64,000 nt of DNA from Nocardioides aquaticus. Lineage in GTDB: Bacteria > Actinomycetota > Actinomycetes > Propionibacteriales > Nocardioidaceae. The stretch is from NCBI RefSeq assembly GCF_018459925.1, contig NZ_CP075371.1:3596001-3660000 (forward strand), written 5' to 3'. The notes below the pieces were generated by a model. The model was not told the DNA's origin, made no database searches, and saw only the letters and a list, made by a program, of their open reading frames with translations. Of this stretch, positions 36,910-45,644 are shown piece after piece; the first letter of the stretch is position 1; each line of letters starts with the position of its first letter. A program made the position numbers and the translations under genes.

Positions 36910-37194
36910 CTGACGTGAGACCCCGAGGACCCGGCAGGCGACATCGACCGGTGTCCCGCCTGCAGCGAGCGCGTCGATCACCGGGTGGATCCTTTTGGGT
37001 GCGGCCGGGCCCCGCTGTCGGGATCGAGGAACGTCGCGGCGTGCCGGACGATCGCCAGCTCTGTCTCGAGCTCGCGGATCCGTTTGCGGGCTGCACGCAA
37101 CTCGTCTGACTCGCTGGTGCTCACACCGGGTCGCTCGCCGCGATCGATGCGGTCCTGGTGGACCCAGCCGTGCACCCTGCGCTGATGCCGAGTT
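36910..37194 (-). mobile_element. remnant of another IS3-family copy
   Basis: Between elements A and B remain the 3' half of an orfA (WVHQDRIDRGERPGVSTSESDELRAARKRIRELETELAIVRHAATFLDPDSGARPHPKG) and the first codons of its orfB (VIDALAAGGTPVDVACRVLGVS). Both sides are cut by the neighbouring elements. Confidence 0.75.
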
Positions 37195-37230
37195 TGACCT
37201 GACCTACCGTTTGGGCTCCATCCGCGATGG

Positions 37231-38097
37231 CTAACTGACAGCGGGGATGGGGTCGTTTGCGGAGCGTAGTTCGTACTCGATCGGGGTGCGGTAGCCGAGC
37301 GCTGAATGCCGTCGCTGTCGGTTGTGGAAGATTTCGATGTAGTCGAAGATCGCGTTTGCTAGTTCGACCCGGGTCTTCCACTTCTTGCGGTTGAGAAGTT
37401 CGATCTGCATCGAGGACCAGAAGCTCTCCATCATGGCGTTGTCCAGGCCGTCGCCGACGGTGCCGAAGGAGGGCAGCAGGCCGGCGGAGCGGATCTTTTC
37501 GCCGAACACCCAGGAGGTGAACTGGGTGCCGTGGTCGGCGTGGACGATCCCGCCTGGCTCCGGGCGGCGGTTGCGGATCGCCATGTCGAGGGCGTTGACC
37601 ACCAGGGTTGAGTCCTGGCGGGAGTCGATGGACCAGCCGACGATCCGGCGGCTGTGGGCGTCGAGTACCGCGGCACAGTAGAGCCACCCCTCCCTCGTGC
37701 GGTGCTGGGTGATGTCGGTGACCCACAGCTCGTTCGGCCTGATCCGGTGGAACTTTCTGTTCACCAGGTCATCGGCGGTCACGACGCCGCGTAGGCGCTT
37801 GACGCGTGCGGGGCCGGGCAGGCCGTAGATCCCTGCCTGGGTCATCAAGACCGAGACAGTTCGCTGACATACCTGGATCCCCATCGCCATCGTGAGCTCG
37901 GCGTGGATTCGCCGGTAGCCGTAGGTACCGCGCGAGGCGACGTGGACCTCGCGGATGAGGCCGGTCAGCCACTCGCGGCGCAGCTGCCTGGGTGTACGGG
38001 GAGTGCGCTTGTGCTTGTAGTAGGACTGCCGCGTGACCCCGAGGATCCGGCAGCACGTGTCGACCGGAGCCCCGGCGTCGACGAGTCGCTCGATCAC
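37231..38097 (-). CDS. IS3 transposase OrfB (element B)
   Basis: 288 residues. The N-terminal HTH_21 part (REWLTGLIREVHVASRGTYGYRRIHAELTMAM) precedes the DDE integrase core. Its acidic residues are in ELWVTDITQHRTREGWLYCAAVLDAHSRRIVGWSID, GGIVHADHGTQFTSW and the final Glu of LDNAMMESFWSSMQIELL. It is intact. It probably also forms an OrfAB fusion by -1 slippage on CCAAAAGG at the end of orfA. Confidence 0.93.
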   Translation of the reverse strand: MIERLVDAGAPVDTCCRILGVTRQSYYKHKRTPRTPRQLRREWLTGLIREVHVASRGTYGYRRIHAELTMAMGIQVCQRTVSVLMTQAGIYGLPGPARVKRLRGVVTADDLVNRKFHRIRPNELWVTDITQHRTREGWLYCAAVLDAHSRRIVGWSIDSRQDSTLVVNALDMAIRNRRPEPGGIVHADHGTQFTSWVFGEKIRSAGLLPSFGTVGDGLDNAMMESFWSSMQIELLNRKKWKTRVELANAIFDYIEIFHNRQRRHSALGYRTPIEYELRSANDPIPAVS

Positions 38098-38390
38098 CGG
38101 GTAGAGCCTTTTGGGCGGGGCTTGTCCTCGCCGAGGAACTTCGCTGCCTGCCGCACGATCCCCAACTCGGTCTCGAGCTCCTGGATCCGGCGACGAGCGG
38201 CCCGCAACTCAGCGGACTCGCTCGAGGGAACTCCGGGGCGGAGCCCGTTATCGATGTCGTCTTGGCGTAGCCACTTCGACAGTGTGACTGGATGGATGCC
38301 GAGCTCGACCGCGGTCTGCTTGGCCTGCTTGCCGGCCCGGATCAGCGCGATGGCGCGCGCCCGGAACTCCGGAGGATAGGGACGAGGCAC
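38094..38390 (-). CDS. IS3 OrfA, helix-turn-helix (element B)
   Basis: 98 residues, GTG 38390. RPYPPEFRARAIALIRAGKQAKQTAVELGIHPVTLSKWLRQDDIDNG is the HTH. The C-terminal leucine zipper LRAARRRIQELETELGIVRQAAKFL mediates multimerisation. It overlaps orfB by 4 nt. Confidence 0.92.
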   Translation of the reverse strand: MPRPYPPEFRARAIALIRAGKQAKQTAVELGIHPVTLSKWLRQDDIDNGLRPGVPSSESAELRAARRRIQELETELGIVRQAAKFLGEDKPRPKGSTR

Positions 38391-38462
38391 AGCTGTCAGC
38401 CTTTCGTGAAGACTGTCAGCTAGCCACCGGATCTGGAACCCAAGCTGTAGGGCACGTCAACC

Positions 38463-38488
38463 TGTCACCTGATCGTGCAGCAGTCCCA
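38463..38488 (+). repeat. 26-bp motif next to element B
   Basis: It reads TGTCACCTGATCGTGCAGCA and six more bases, identical to 62047-62072 and inverted relative to 60750-60775. Confidence 0.7.
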
Positions 38489-38494
38489 ACATAC

Positions 38495-38700
38495 TCGGAT
38501 TTCCTTGAACGGCTCGGGTGGATTGAGTTTCACGAGGGCCGCGGCGAACTCACCCCCGTAGGCCGAGCACTTTTAAAGGCGCTCAATAGTCCGAGCCTGG
38601 ACGAGACCACAGCCGACGTGTTCGAGGTGGTGTTGAGCCCAGACAACCCCTTCGCTTACGCGCAAGCCCTCGGTGGGCTGACTTCCCAGCGCGTGAGAGT
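38495..38700 (+). pseudogene. gene fragment, winged-helix-like
   Basis: An open frame entering from the IS border reads YSDFLERLGWIEFHEGRGELTPVGRALLKALNSPSLDETTADVFEVVLSPDNPFAYAQALGGLT. The E-LTPVGRALL segment resembles the wing of a transcription regulator. Start and end are missing; the frame fuses into ISL3 sequence. Confidence 0.45.
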
Positions 38701-38729
38701 CGGTGCGTTTTTGGCTCACAGTGCGATTC

Positions 38730-39100
38730 ATCGCCAGCGACGATCACGTGCAGGTGGAAGCAACTTGGTTGATTTATCAGCGCATGATCGGCGCCTACGC
38801 GAGCCCGACCGGGCCAAGGGCCGCGAGCTGATGGTCAAGCTCATCGAGACCGTGAGCACTGGCGTCCAAGCCGTGCTGACCGAGGTGATCACGCTGGGTC
38901 GGACGTTGAAGAAGCGCGCCGACGACGTCCTGGCCTACTTCGAGCGGCCCGGCACGTCGAACGGGCCGACCGAAGCGATCAACGGCCGGCTCGAGCACCT
39001 GCGCGGCTCAGCACTCGGGTTCCGCAACCTCACCAACTACATCGCCAGGAGCCTGCTCGAGTCCGGCGGCTTCAGACCCCGACTACACCCCGGATTGTGA
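38730..39100 (+). pseudogene. ISL3-family transposase, C-terminal remnant
   Basis: VEATWLIYQRMIGAY is joined across a one-base deletion near 38,800 to REPDRAKGRELMVKLIETVSTGVQAVLTEVITLGRTLKKRADDVLAYFERPGTSNGPTEAINGRLEHLRGSALGFRNLTNYIARSLLESGGFRPRLH. This is the end of an ISL3 transposase; the N-terminal two thirds are gone. Confidence 0.8.
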
Positions 39101-39135
39101 CGAGCCACTTAACCTCAATCCACCTACCGCGCGGC

Positions 39136-39151
39136 TGAATCGCCCCGGGTC
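39136..39151 (+). repeat. solo IS end, like the element at 62162
   Basis: TGAATCGCCCCGGGTC matches the terminal repeat of the IS3 element at 62162-63537; no transposase adjoins it. Confidence 0.5.
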
Positions 39152-39216
39152 AGACCACTAGGCCAACGGGGTTCCGTTGGGTGCAGGGCGGCGACTGTGG
39201 ACCTGACGAGCGTGCC

Positions 39217-39480
39217 CTAATCCTCGCTGCTAGTCCGGCCGCTGAGGAAGTCCCGGAGCACCGACGTACGAGCTCCGCTGACCCGGCTCACCTGCTCTGC
39301 CCCGCCGCAGGTGAACAAGCCGATGTCGATCCAGTCCTCTCTCAGGTCGAGCACCCGCCACAACCCACCTGAGAGCTCCCACCTGCTGAGCACGTCGACC
39401 ATCCCGCCTGATGGACCGGACTCCGGCCGACTGTGCCCACCTTCTTGCATCACCATCTGTATGCAGTCCTCCAAGGTCAT
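39217..39480 (-). CDS. hypothetical protein
   Basis: 87 residues from ATG 39480 (the frame is open to 39552). MVDVLSRWELSGGLWRVLDLREDWIDIGLFTCGGAEQVSRVSGARTSVLRDFLSGR looks like a folded alpha/beta domain with an F-T-C-GG-xE-Q motif. I do not recognise a family. It lies between IS debris and marR on the same strand as marR, 109 bp downstream of it. Confidence 0.5.
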   Translation of the reverse strand: MTLEDCIQMVMQEGGHSRPESGPSGGMVDVLSRWELSGGLWRVLDLREDWIDIGLFTCGGAEQVSRVSGARTSVLRDFLSGRTSSED

Positions 39481-39589
39481 GAGCCGCCCGATCAGAAAGG
39501 GCGCTCGGGGGTAGAGCGGCAGCCGTTGTAGTCCTCGTCTGGCCGTGTCCACCGAAGACGCGGTCGAGCAGCAGCGTCTGCAGCTCCCA

Positions 39590-40165
39590 TCAGCGCTGCG
39601 CGCCGGGGGCGGGGGGGTCGAGGTCGTCTGCTACGCCGTCGCGCGCGACCCAGTCCTCGTCGGCGGCCTCGTGCGCGGCTCCGTTGAAAGCCCGGAGGGC
39701 GCTCACCGCCCCACGGGCATCTGCTGCCGACATCGTCTCCAGGATCGCGCGCACTTCCGTCCGGCGGTGGGAACGCACCGCTGCCAGGACGACCCCGCCA
39801 CCTGTGGTGATCGAGATCTTCACCGACCGGGCGTCGGTGCTCGAGCGACGGCGCGAGACCAGCTCGAGACGTTGCAGGCGGTCGCAGACCCGGCTGGCGT
39901 TGGAGGCGTTGACGCCGAGCTCGTCGGCAAGGGCGTTCACCGACTGCTCGCCGCGCGAGGCCAGCAGGACCAGCACCCGATGCTGCACCAACGTCACCTC
40001 GACAGGAGCGGCATTGATCGACCGGACCGCGAGCGCGACCAACGCCCGGCCCGCGGTGATGAACTCGTCCACCACCTCGTCCAGCTGTGGATCCACCGGT
40101 ACGCCGGTACCGCCGGAACCGCCTGGTTCGCTGGCGCCGGGGTCACGAGGTACAGGAGCTGCCAC
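39590..40165 (-). CDS. MarR family transcriptional regulator
   Basis: 191 residues from GTG 40165 (upstream in-frame GTGs exist). After a Pro/Gly-rich N-terminus comes a complete MarR fold. VTLVQHRVLVLLASRGEQSVNALADELGVNASNASRVCDRLQRLELVSRRRSSTDARSVKISITTGGGVVL contains the recognition helix (NASNASRVCDRL) and the wing with the conserved D-R. It is divergent from the molybdoenzyme gene at 40253. The shared 87-bp region holds two dyads, its likely operators. Confidence 0.88.
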   Translation of the reverse strand: MAAPVPRDPGASEPGGSGGTGVPVDPQLDEVVDEFITAGRALVALAVRSINAAPVEVTLVQHRVLVLLASRGEQSVNALADELGVNASNASRVCDRLQRLELVSRRRSSTDARSVKISITTGGGVVLAAVRSHRRTEVRAILETMSAADARGAVSALRAFNGAAHEAADEDWVARDGVADDLDPPAPGAQR

Positions 40166-40193
40166 TTGTGCCGGCCTGCCTTCCGTGGTTTCT

Positions 40194-40223
40194 TTGCGGT
40201 ACCGCAATGTTGCGCCTACGCAA
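40194..40223. promoter_or_regulatory. paired TTGCG/CGCAA dyads, putative MarR operators
   Basis: TTGCGGTACCGCAA at 40194-40207 is a perfect palindrome. TTGCGCCTACGCAA at 40210-40223 has the same half-sites. Their centres are 16 bp apart in the marR/molybdoenzyme intergenic region, which suits two MarR dimers. Confidence 0.65.
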
Positions 40224-40252
40224 ACATTCACGCTAGTCGCGAGGAGAGTCAA

Positions 40253-42778
40253 GTGGCCGACAGGATCGCAGACATCTACGGGGACCCGACGCCACACGGC
40301 CGGGGAACTGTCTGGCCGGCACGCGTCGACTTGCACCTCGAGGACGGCGTAGTCGAGAGCGACGTCGACCGGTGGGTGCAGTCGGCGTGTCTGCTGTGCA
40401 GCAACGGGTGCGGGTGCGACATCGCCGTCAAGGACGGCCGCATGGTCGGCGTCCGAGGTCGCGCGACCGACGTGGTCAACCACGGTCGCCTGGGACCCAA
40501 GGGGTTGTACGGCAGCACCATCTGGGCCAGCTCCCCCGACCGACTCACCCGACCTCTCGTCCGCGAAGGAGGACGCCTGGTGGAGACCGACTGGGAGACT
40601 GCCATGGGACGGATCGTCGAGGTCTCGAAGAGACTCCTGGACGAGAAGGGGCCCCTCTCGCATGGCTTCTACACCAGCGGCCAACTCTTCCTCGAGGAGT
40701 ACTACACCCAGGCGGTCATCGGCAAGGCGGGTCTCGGCACCCCTCACATGGACGGCAACACCCGCCTGTGTACGGCCACCAGCGCTGCCGCGTTCAAGGA
40801 GTCGTTCGGCGCCGACGGGCAACCGGGCTCCTACACGGACATCGAGCACTGCGACGCGATCTTCCTCTTCGGGCACAACATGGCCGAGACGCAGACCGTG
40901 CTCTGGACGCGGATCCTGGACCGCACCCGAGGTGACGACCCGCCGCGAATCGTGTGCGTCGACCCCCGCCGCACCCTGGTGGCCCGTGAGGCCGAGCGAA
41001 CCGGAGGCGTGCACCTGGCTCCCCGCGTAGGCACCAACATGGCCCTGATGAACGGCCTCACCCGCGAACTCTTCGTCAACGGGTGGGTCGACCACTCATG
41101 GGTGGACGAGCACACCATCGGCCTCGACGACCTGCGCTCGGTCGTCGAGCCCTACACCGTCGAGCACGTGGCCGAGATCTGCGACATCGACGGCGAGCAC
41201 CTGCGACGCGCCGCCCGGATCTTCGGGGAGAGCACCGGTGTGCTGTCCACAGTCCTCCAGGGGTTCTACCAGTCCCACCAGGCGACGGCCGCCTCGGTCG
41301 CGGTGCACAACCTGCACCTGCTGCGCGGCATGCTCGGGCGTCCCGGCGCCGGGGTCCTGCAGATGAACGGCCAGCCCACCGCTCAGAACAACCGTGAATG
41401 CGGAGCCGACGGCGACTTCCCGGGGTTCCGCAACTGGAACAACCCCCACCACGTCGACGAGCTCGCCACCACCTGGAACGTCGACCCGCTGCAGATCCCG
41501 CACTGGGCTCCACCTACCCATGCGATGCAGATCTTCCGATACGCCGAGACCGGCGCGGTCGGTCTCCTATGGATCTCTGCCACCAACCCGGCCGTCTCGA
41601 TGCCGCAGAGCGGACGGATACGCAAGATCCTTGCCGGGGAGCAGTGCTTCGTCGTCGTCCAGGACCTCTTCCTGACCGAGACGGCCGAGCTCGCCGACGT
41701 CGTCCTACCCGCCGCGGGGTGGGGAGAGAAGACCGGATGCTTCACCAACGTCAACCGTACCGTCCACTTGTCCGAGAAAGCTGTGGACCCACCCGGTGAA
41801 GCGCGCAGCGACCTCGACATCTTCCTCGCCTACTCCGACGCGATGGGCTTCACCGACAAGGACGGGTCTCCTCTGATTACATGGCGCACACCGGAGGAGG
41901 CCTTCGACGCATGGAGGTCCGTGACCGCAGGCCGACCGGTCGACTACACCGGCCTCAGCTACGACAAGCTCCGTGGACCATCGGGCATCCCCTGGCCCGT
42001 CAACGACCAGCATCCCGAGGGCACCGACCGGTTGTACGCAGACGGCGTCTTCCCCACCGACACCGACTACTGCGAGACCTACGGCCACGACCTGATCACC
42101 GGCGGCACCGTCACCGAATCCGAGCACCGAGCCCTGGCGCCAGCTGGACGCGCCTTCCTCAAGGGCGCGCCGTACACGCCACCACACGAGGAACCGTCGC
42201 AGGAGTTCCCGCTGCGGTACACGACCGGGCGCACTGCCTACCAGTTCCACACCCGCACCAAGACCGGCAGGTCCCGGTCGCTGAACGCCGCCGCCCCGGA
42301 TGCCTGGGTCGAGCTCTCGGCCGCCGACGCCGACCGCCTCGCCATCACCGAGGGCGACTGGGTGAGGGTGGAGTCGCCCCGGGGCGCCATCGAGGTCCGC
42401 GCCCGGGTCGGGCAGGTGATGGAGGGCGCGGTGTTCGCGCCCTTCCACTACGGCCACTTCGACCCCGGCGGGGACACGACCGACGCGGACCACCGGCTGG
42501 CGAACGAGCTCACCATGACGGTGTGGGACCCGGTCTCCAAGCAGCCCTACTTCAAGACCGCAGCATGCCGCGTCACCAAGACCCGCGACGGTGACGGGCC
42601 CGCCCCGGCACCGACCACGACCGCATCTGCACCGGCCCCGTCCAGGAATGGCCAACAGGTGCCGACCACCACCGGCGGCGCACCGACCAGCAGCACGGTC
42701 CTCCCCGACACCCCGCGCTACATCCTCGACCCGAGCCAGGCCACGGGGTCCGACGACGCCGTCCCAGGGAGGTCGTGA
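40253..42778 (+). CDS. molybdopterin oxidoreductase, Nas/Nap nitrate-reductase-like
   Basis: 841 residues, GTG 40253 with GAGGAGAG 4 nt upstream. The N-terminal iron-sulfur segment CLLCSNGCGCD has Cys at 46, 49, 53 and 55, but the usual fourth Cys is Gly (GRLGPKG, residue 81). The molybdopterin core includes HMDGNTRLCTATS, where Cys is the likely Mo ligand as in NasA/NapA, and NPAVSMPQSGRIRKIL. The C-terminal molydop-binding domain has TGRTAYQFHTRTKTGRSRSLN and GDWVRVESPRGAIEVRARV. About 60 low-complexity residues (Pro/Thr/Ala) end it. Probably cytoplasmic, as no Tat signal is seen. Nitrate reduction is inferred, not proven. Confidence 0.8.
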   Translation: MADRIADIYGDPTPHGRGTVWPARVDLHLEDGVVESDVDRWVQSACLLCSNGCGCDIAVKDGRMVGVRGRATDVVNHGRLGPKGLYGSTIWASSPDRLTRPLVREGGRLVETDWETAMGRIVEVSKRLLDEKGPLSHGFYTSGQLFLEEYYTQAVIGKAGLGTPHMDGNTRLCTATSAAAFKESFGADGQPGSYTDIEHCDAIFLFGHNMAETQTVLWTRILDRTRGDDPPRIVCVDPRRTLVAREAERTGGVHLAPRVGTNMALMNGLTRELFVNGWVDHSWVDEHTIGLDDLRSVVEPYTVEHVAEICDIDGEHLRRAARIFGESTGVLSTVLQGFYQSHQATAASVAVHNLHLLRGMLGRPGAGVLQMNGQPTAQNNRECGADGDFPGFRNWNNPHHVDELATTWNVDPLQIPHWAPPTHAMQIFRYAETGAVGLLWISATNPAVSMPQSGRIRKILAGEQCFVVVQDLFLTETAELADVVLPAAGWGEKTGCFTNVNRTVHLSEKAVDPPGEARSDLDIFLAYSDAMGFTDKDGSPLITWRTPEEAFDAWRSVTAGRPVDYTGLSYDKLRGPSGIPWPVNDQHPEGTDRLYADGVFPTDTDYCETYGHDLITGGTVTESEHRALAPAGRAFLKGAPYTPPHEEPSQEFPLRYTTGRTAYQFHTRTKTGRSRSLNAAAPDAWVELSAADADRLAITEGDWVRVESPRGAIEVRARVGQVMEGAVFAPFHYGHFDPGGDTTDADHRLANELTMTVWDPVSKQPYFKTAACRVTKTRDGDGPAPAPTTTASAPAPSRNGQQVPTTTGGAPTSSTVLPDTPRYILDPSQATGSDDAVPGRS

Positions 42779-43242
42779 TGCCGCACCTCAGCACCTACGT
42801 CGGCCTGGCCGACCACAGCGAGAAGACCCTCGCTGACTCCTTCCGCGCCGTCGCAACAGGGCACGGCGCCGAGGTCGACGTCTTCCACACCTGCCAGATG
42901 CTCGCCGAGTGGAGCGACGAGCACCGTCGAAGGCTTCTCCCGGCCGTCGAACGCTACGGCGAGGACGACAGCGTGGCCGAGCCCGAACGGCTCCACGCCA
43001 ACGGGCTCGCCGAGGTCCGCACGGGACCGGTCGGGCTGCTCCGTGACCTGCAGGACCTCCACGTGCTTGCGACCCTGGTCCAGACGACATGGACCGTCGT
43101 GGCTCAGGCCGCCCAAGGGGTACGTGATCGCGAGCTGCTGGACGTCGCGACCTCGTCGAACGCGGAGACGTCACGACAGCTGACGTGGCTCAACACCCGC
43201 ATGAAAGCCGCCGCGCCACAGGCGCTCATCGTCGACCCATGA
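42778..43242 (+). CDS. hypothetical protein coupled to the molybdoenzyme
   Basis: 154 residues, ATG 42778 overlapping the previous stop by one base (TGATG), with GGGAGG upstream. The predicted structure is mostly helical: ADHSEKTLADSFRAVATGHGAEVDVFHTCQMLAEWSDEHRRRLLPAVERYGE and LRDLQDLHVLATLVQTTWTVVAQAAQGVRDRELLDVATSSNAETSRQLTWL. Spaced Glu and His residues resemble a ferritin-like or hemerythrin-like bundle, but no family can be assigned. The coupling suggests a dedicated partner or maturation factor. Confidence 0.75.
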   Translation: MPHLSTYVGLADHSEKTLADSFRAVATGHGAEVDVFHTCQMLAEWSDEHRRRLLPAVERYGEDDSVAEPERLHANGLAEVRTGPVGLLRDLQDLHVLATLVQTTWTVVAQAAQGVRDRELLDVATSSNAETSRQLTWLNTRMKAAAPQALIVDP

Positions 43243-43302
43243 GCATTCTCACCCGCCCTAAACACACCCACTTGTCCGCCTGCACGACGCTCCTTCGCCG
43301 AG

Positions 43303-43998
43303 GTGACTGAGGTGCTGCAGACGGCCATCTACGCCTGCGGCGCATCGCTCCCGCTGCTGCTCGGCGCGCTCGTGGGCGTGCGTTGGCGCCCACCGCGGCA
43401 CCTGATCGCGACCGCTCTGGCCTACGCCGCAGGCGCACTGATCGCCTCAGTGTCGTTCGAGCTATTCGAGCCCGCTTACCAGGACGGCGGCCCCCTGCGA
43501 ACCGGTGCGTGGTTCGCAGCAGGTGCCCTGCTCTTCGTGAGCGCCGACTATGCGCTCAGTCGCAAGTCAGCGGGTAACCCCGCTGGTTGGGCGCTGCTGG
43601 CCGGGGTGACGCTGGACGGCATCCCGGAGAACACGGCTCTCGGCGTTTCATTGGCCAGCTCCGCAAGTGTCGCGCTCCTCGTAGCCGTCTTCGTCAGCAA
43701 CTTTCCGGAAGCACTCGCCGGCGCAGTGACCATGCGCAGCAGGGGACGAAGCGCGAGATCGGTGGTGGCGCTGTGGGCGGGCGCCACCGTCTTGCTCGCG
43801 GCCGCCGTCGTCGCCGGCCGCTTGGCCTTCGCCGGCGCCTCACCCGCAACCCTCGCCGGACCCCTCGCATTCGCTGCCGGGGCGGTGCTCACCTCGGTCG
43901 TCGACACCCTGGCTCCTGAGGCGTTCGGCAAGGGCGGGCCCTGGATCGCGTTGGCGAGCGCTGCCGGGTTCGCGACTGGATACGTCCTAAGCCTGTGA
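43303..43998 (+). CDS. ZIP family divalent metal transporter
   Basis: 231 residues, GTG 43303. Seven to eight hydrophobic helices. Helix 4 carries LDGIPENTALGVSL (the HNxPE-like metal motif, here DGIPEN) and helix 5 SNFPEALAGAV. These are the conserved ZIP metal sites, with Asp in place of the first His. Transport of zinc, iron or manganese is likely. It lies 60 bp after the 42778 gene and may share its transcript. Confidence 0.82.
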   Translation: MTEVLQTAIYACGASLPLLLGALVGVRWRPPRHLIATALAYAAGALIASVSFELFEPAYQDGGPLRTGAWFAAGALLFVSADYALSRKSAGNPAGWALLAGVTLDGIPENTALGVSLASSASVALLVAVFVSNFPEALAGAVTMRSRGRSARSVVALWAGATVLLAAAVVAGRLAFAGASPATLAGPLAFAAGAVLTSVVDTLAPEAFGKGGPWIALASAAGFATGYVLSL

Positions 43999-44329
43999 CC
44001 CAGCATCGGCGTCCGCTAGGAACAGTCCGACTCCACACATGGTCGGCGATCGGCAGTTTGCGCTGTGGCGAGCAACCCACCGCACGCACTACACACCGCG
44101 AGCCTCGCACCTCTCTACGAGTGGACAGCTGGCGCCCGCAGCTCTAGGTGGCGGGCTCCTGACAATGCCGTTGGAGCGCGGAGACGTCGCCCTCCAACGA
44201 GGCAGCGGTGCGAGAAACATCGACGAAACAGCCCTAGTCCCGTCGTGTTTCATCTGCGGTCTGGGTCGCACGGCACTCTGTCACCACCGGTCAGTCGCCA
44301 CCCGTCGCCGCAGCAGTGCTGCTCTCGAC
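43999..44329. other. intergenic region without recognised gene
   Basis: 331 bp between the convergent ZIP and flavohemoprotein genes. No plausible coding frame, strong hairpin or repeat was seen. Confidence 0.5.
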
Positions 44330-45550
44330 TCAAGTCGGCGCTTGTTCAGTTGCACCATCGGCCTGCCACAGGTCGGGGCCGAACACCTCGTACTGGATGT
44401 CGTGCGCCGCCACTCCGCGCCCCAGCAGCGCGGACCGTATGGCTTTCATGAATGGCAGCGGACCGCACAAGTAGTAGATCGCCGTCTTGGGCAGCGACAC
44501 CTCGTCCAGGTCGAGAAGGCCGGCGTGCACGCCGTCGACCGGCAAGGTGCTCTCGGAGTCGTGCTCGAACCAGACATGCACCGCGGCGTTCGACAGCGCC
44601 TCGACGTCGGAGAGGACCTGGTGCCGAAGAGCGAACGACCGCTCGTCGGTGTCGGCGTGCAGCAGCAGGATCGGCAAGGACGATCCAGCCGCGACCAGGT
44701 GGGACAGCATCCCCGCCATCGGGCTGATGCCCGTGCCAGCGCTGAGGAAGACCAGCGGTCGACCGGAGTCGTCAAGAACCACGTTGCCGAACGGCAGGGA
44801 CATGGTGACGGTGTCCCCCAGGTCGACGGAGTCGTGCAACAGGTTCGAGACCTCGCCGTCGGGGAGGTCCGCGCCGTGCACACGCTTGACCGAGAACTGA
44901 CGGTGCTCGCCGTCGTCCGCGCGGGTGAGGCTGTATTGACGAGGCTGGTGGAGGCCGTCCGGCATCAGCATCTTGACGGAGACGTACTGGCCGGGCAGGG
45001 AGGTCTTGACCAGGCGGTCGTCCTTGCGGTGGACGACGAAGGTCACCACGTCGTCGGTCTCGTGCCGCTTCTCCACCACCTCCCAGTCGCGCCACACTGT
45101 CTCCGGCCGCACTCCTCGGGCGCTGTAGAGGCCACGCTCCTGACTGGTCAGCAGCTCCGCCATCAGCCAGTACACCTCGTCCCAGCCGGCGGCGACCTCC
45201 GGGGTGACGGCGTCACCCAGGACGTCGGCGATCGCCCAGAGGAGGTGGTCGTGGACGACCTGGTACTGGTCGGGGCGCAGACCGAGGGACACGTGCTTGT
45301 GGGAGATCCGCATCAGCAGCTGCTCAGGAAGCTGGTCCTGCAGGGCCGCGGTCGCGAAGGCGGCCACCGATCCTGCGAGCGCCACCTGTTGGGCGCCCTG
45401 TGCCTGGTTGCCGCGGTTGAACAACCCGTCCATTAACTCCGGCCGGGCCGTGAACATGTGGGCGTAGAAGCGGCGAGCGATCTCCTCGATGTTGTCAGCT
45501 ACGGCCGGCAACGTCGCCTCGACAACGGCACGAGTGGGTTCAGAGAGCAT
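44330..45550 (-). CDS. hmp: flavohemoprotein, nitric oxide dioxygenase
   Basis: 406 residues, ATG 45550 with AGGAGAAT upstream. The globin domain (1-140) has the proximal His in RISHKHVSLGLRPDQY and ARRFYAHMF early. The FAD domain has PRQYSLTRADDG (RxYS) and PGQYVSV. The NAD domain has FLSAGTGISPMAGML and YYLCGPLPFMKAI. It oxidises NO to nitrate with O2 and NAD(P)H. It ends the minus-strand nar gene string, 94 bp after the cupin gene, fitting NO detoxification during nitrate respiration. Confidence 0.95.
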   Translation of the reverse strand: MLSEPTRAVVEATLPAVADNIEEIARRFYAHMFTARPELMDGLFNRGNQAQGAQQVALAGSVAAFATAALQDQLPEQLLMRISHKHVSLGLRPDQYQVVHDHLLWAIADVLGDAVTPEVAAGWDEVYWLMAELLTSQERGLYSARGVRPETVWRDWEVVEKRHETDDVVTFVVHRKDDRLVKTSLPGQYVSVKMLMPDGLHQPRQYSLTRADDGEHRQFSVKRVHGADLPDGEVSNLLHDSVDLGDTVTMSLPFGNVVLDDSGRPLVFLSAGTGISPMAGMLSHLVAAGSSLPILLLHADTDERSFALRHQVLSDVEALSNAAVHVWFEHDSESTLPVDGVHAGLLDLDEVSLPKTAIYYLCGPLPFMKAIRSALLGRGVAAHDIQYEVFGPDLWQADGATEQAPT

Positions 45551-45644
45551 GGGATTCTCCTGGTGGTGCGACGGATGAGGCGTGTCATCGGGCGGTTAGT
45601 GGCGGGCTGCGGTCTCCTACCACCGCTCCTCGACCTGCGCCGGC

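Larger units (their letters stand above)
37195..38459 (-). mobile_element. IS3-family element B, 1,265 bp, intact
   Basis: The ends are imperfect inverted repeats TGACCTGACCTACCGTTTGG and TGACGTGCCCTACAGCTTGG. It is nearly identical to the element at 60779-62043 in reverse orientation; the proteins differ by one residue. The right end abuts a 26-bp motif repeated near the other copy. Confidence 0.9.

Noticed and set aside
38519..39125. GGTGGATTGAG near 38,520 and its inverse near 39,115 as ISL3 terminal repeats
   Set aside because: Only 11 bp match and the left copy is inside a non-IS gene fragment, so the ISL3 borders cannot be set from it.
39545..40252. Upstream extension of the molybdoenzyme frame by 236 codons
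   Set aside because: It lies opposite marR, has no domain, and the GTG at 40253 has a strong ribosome site.
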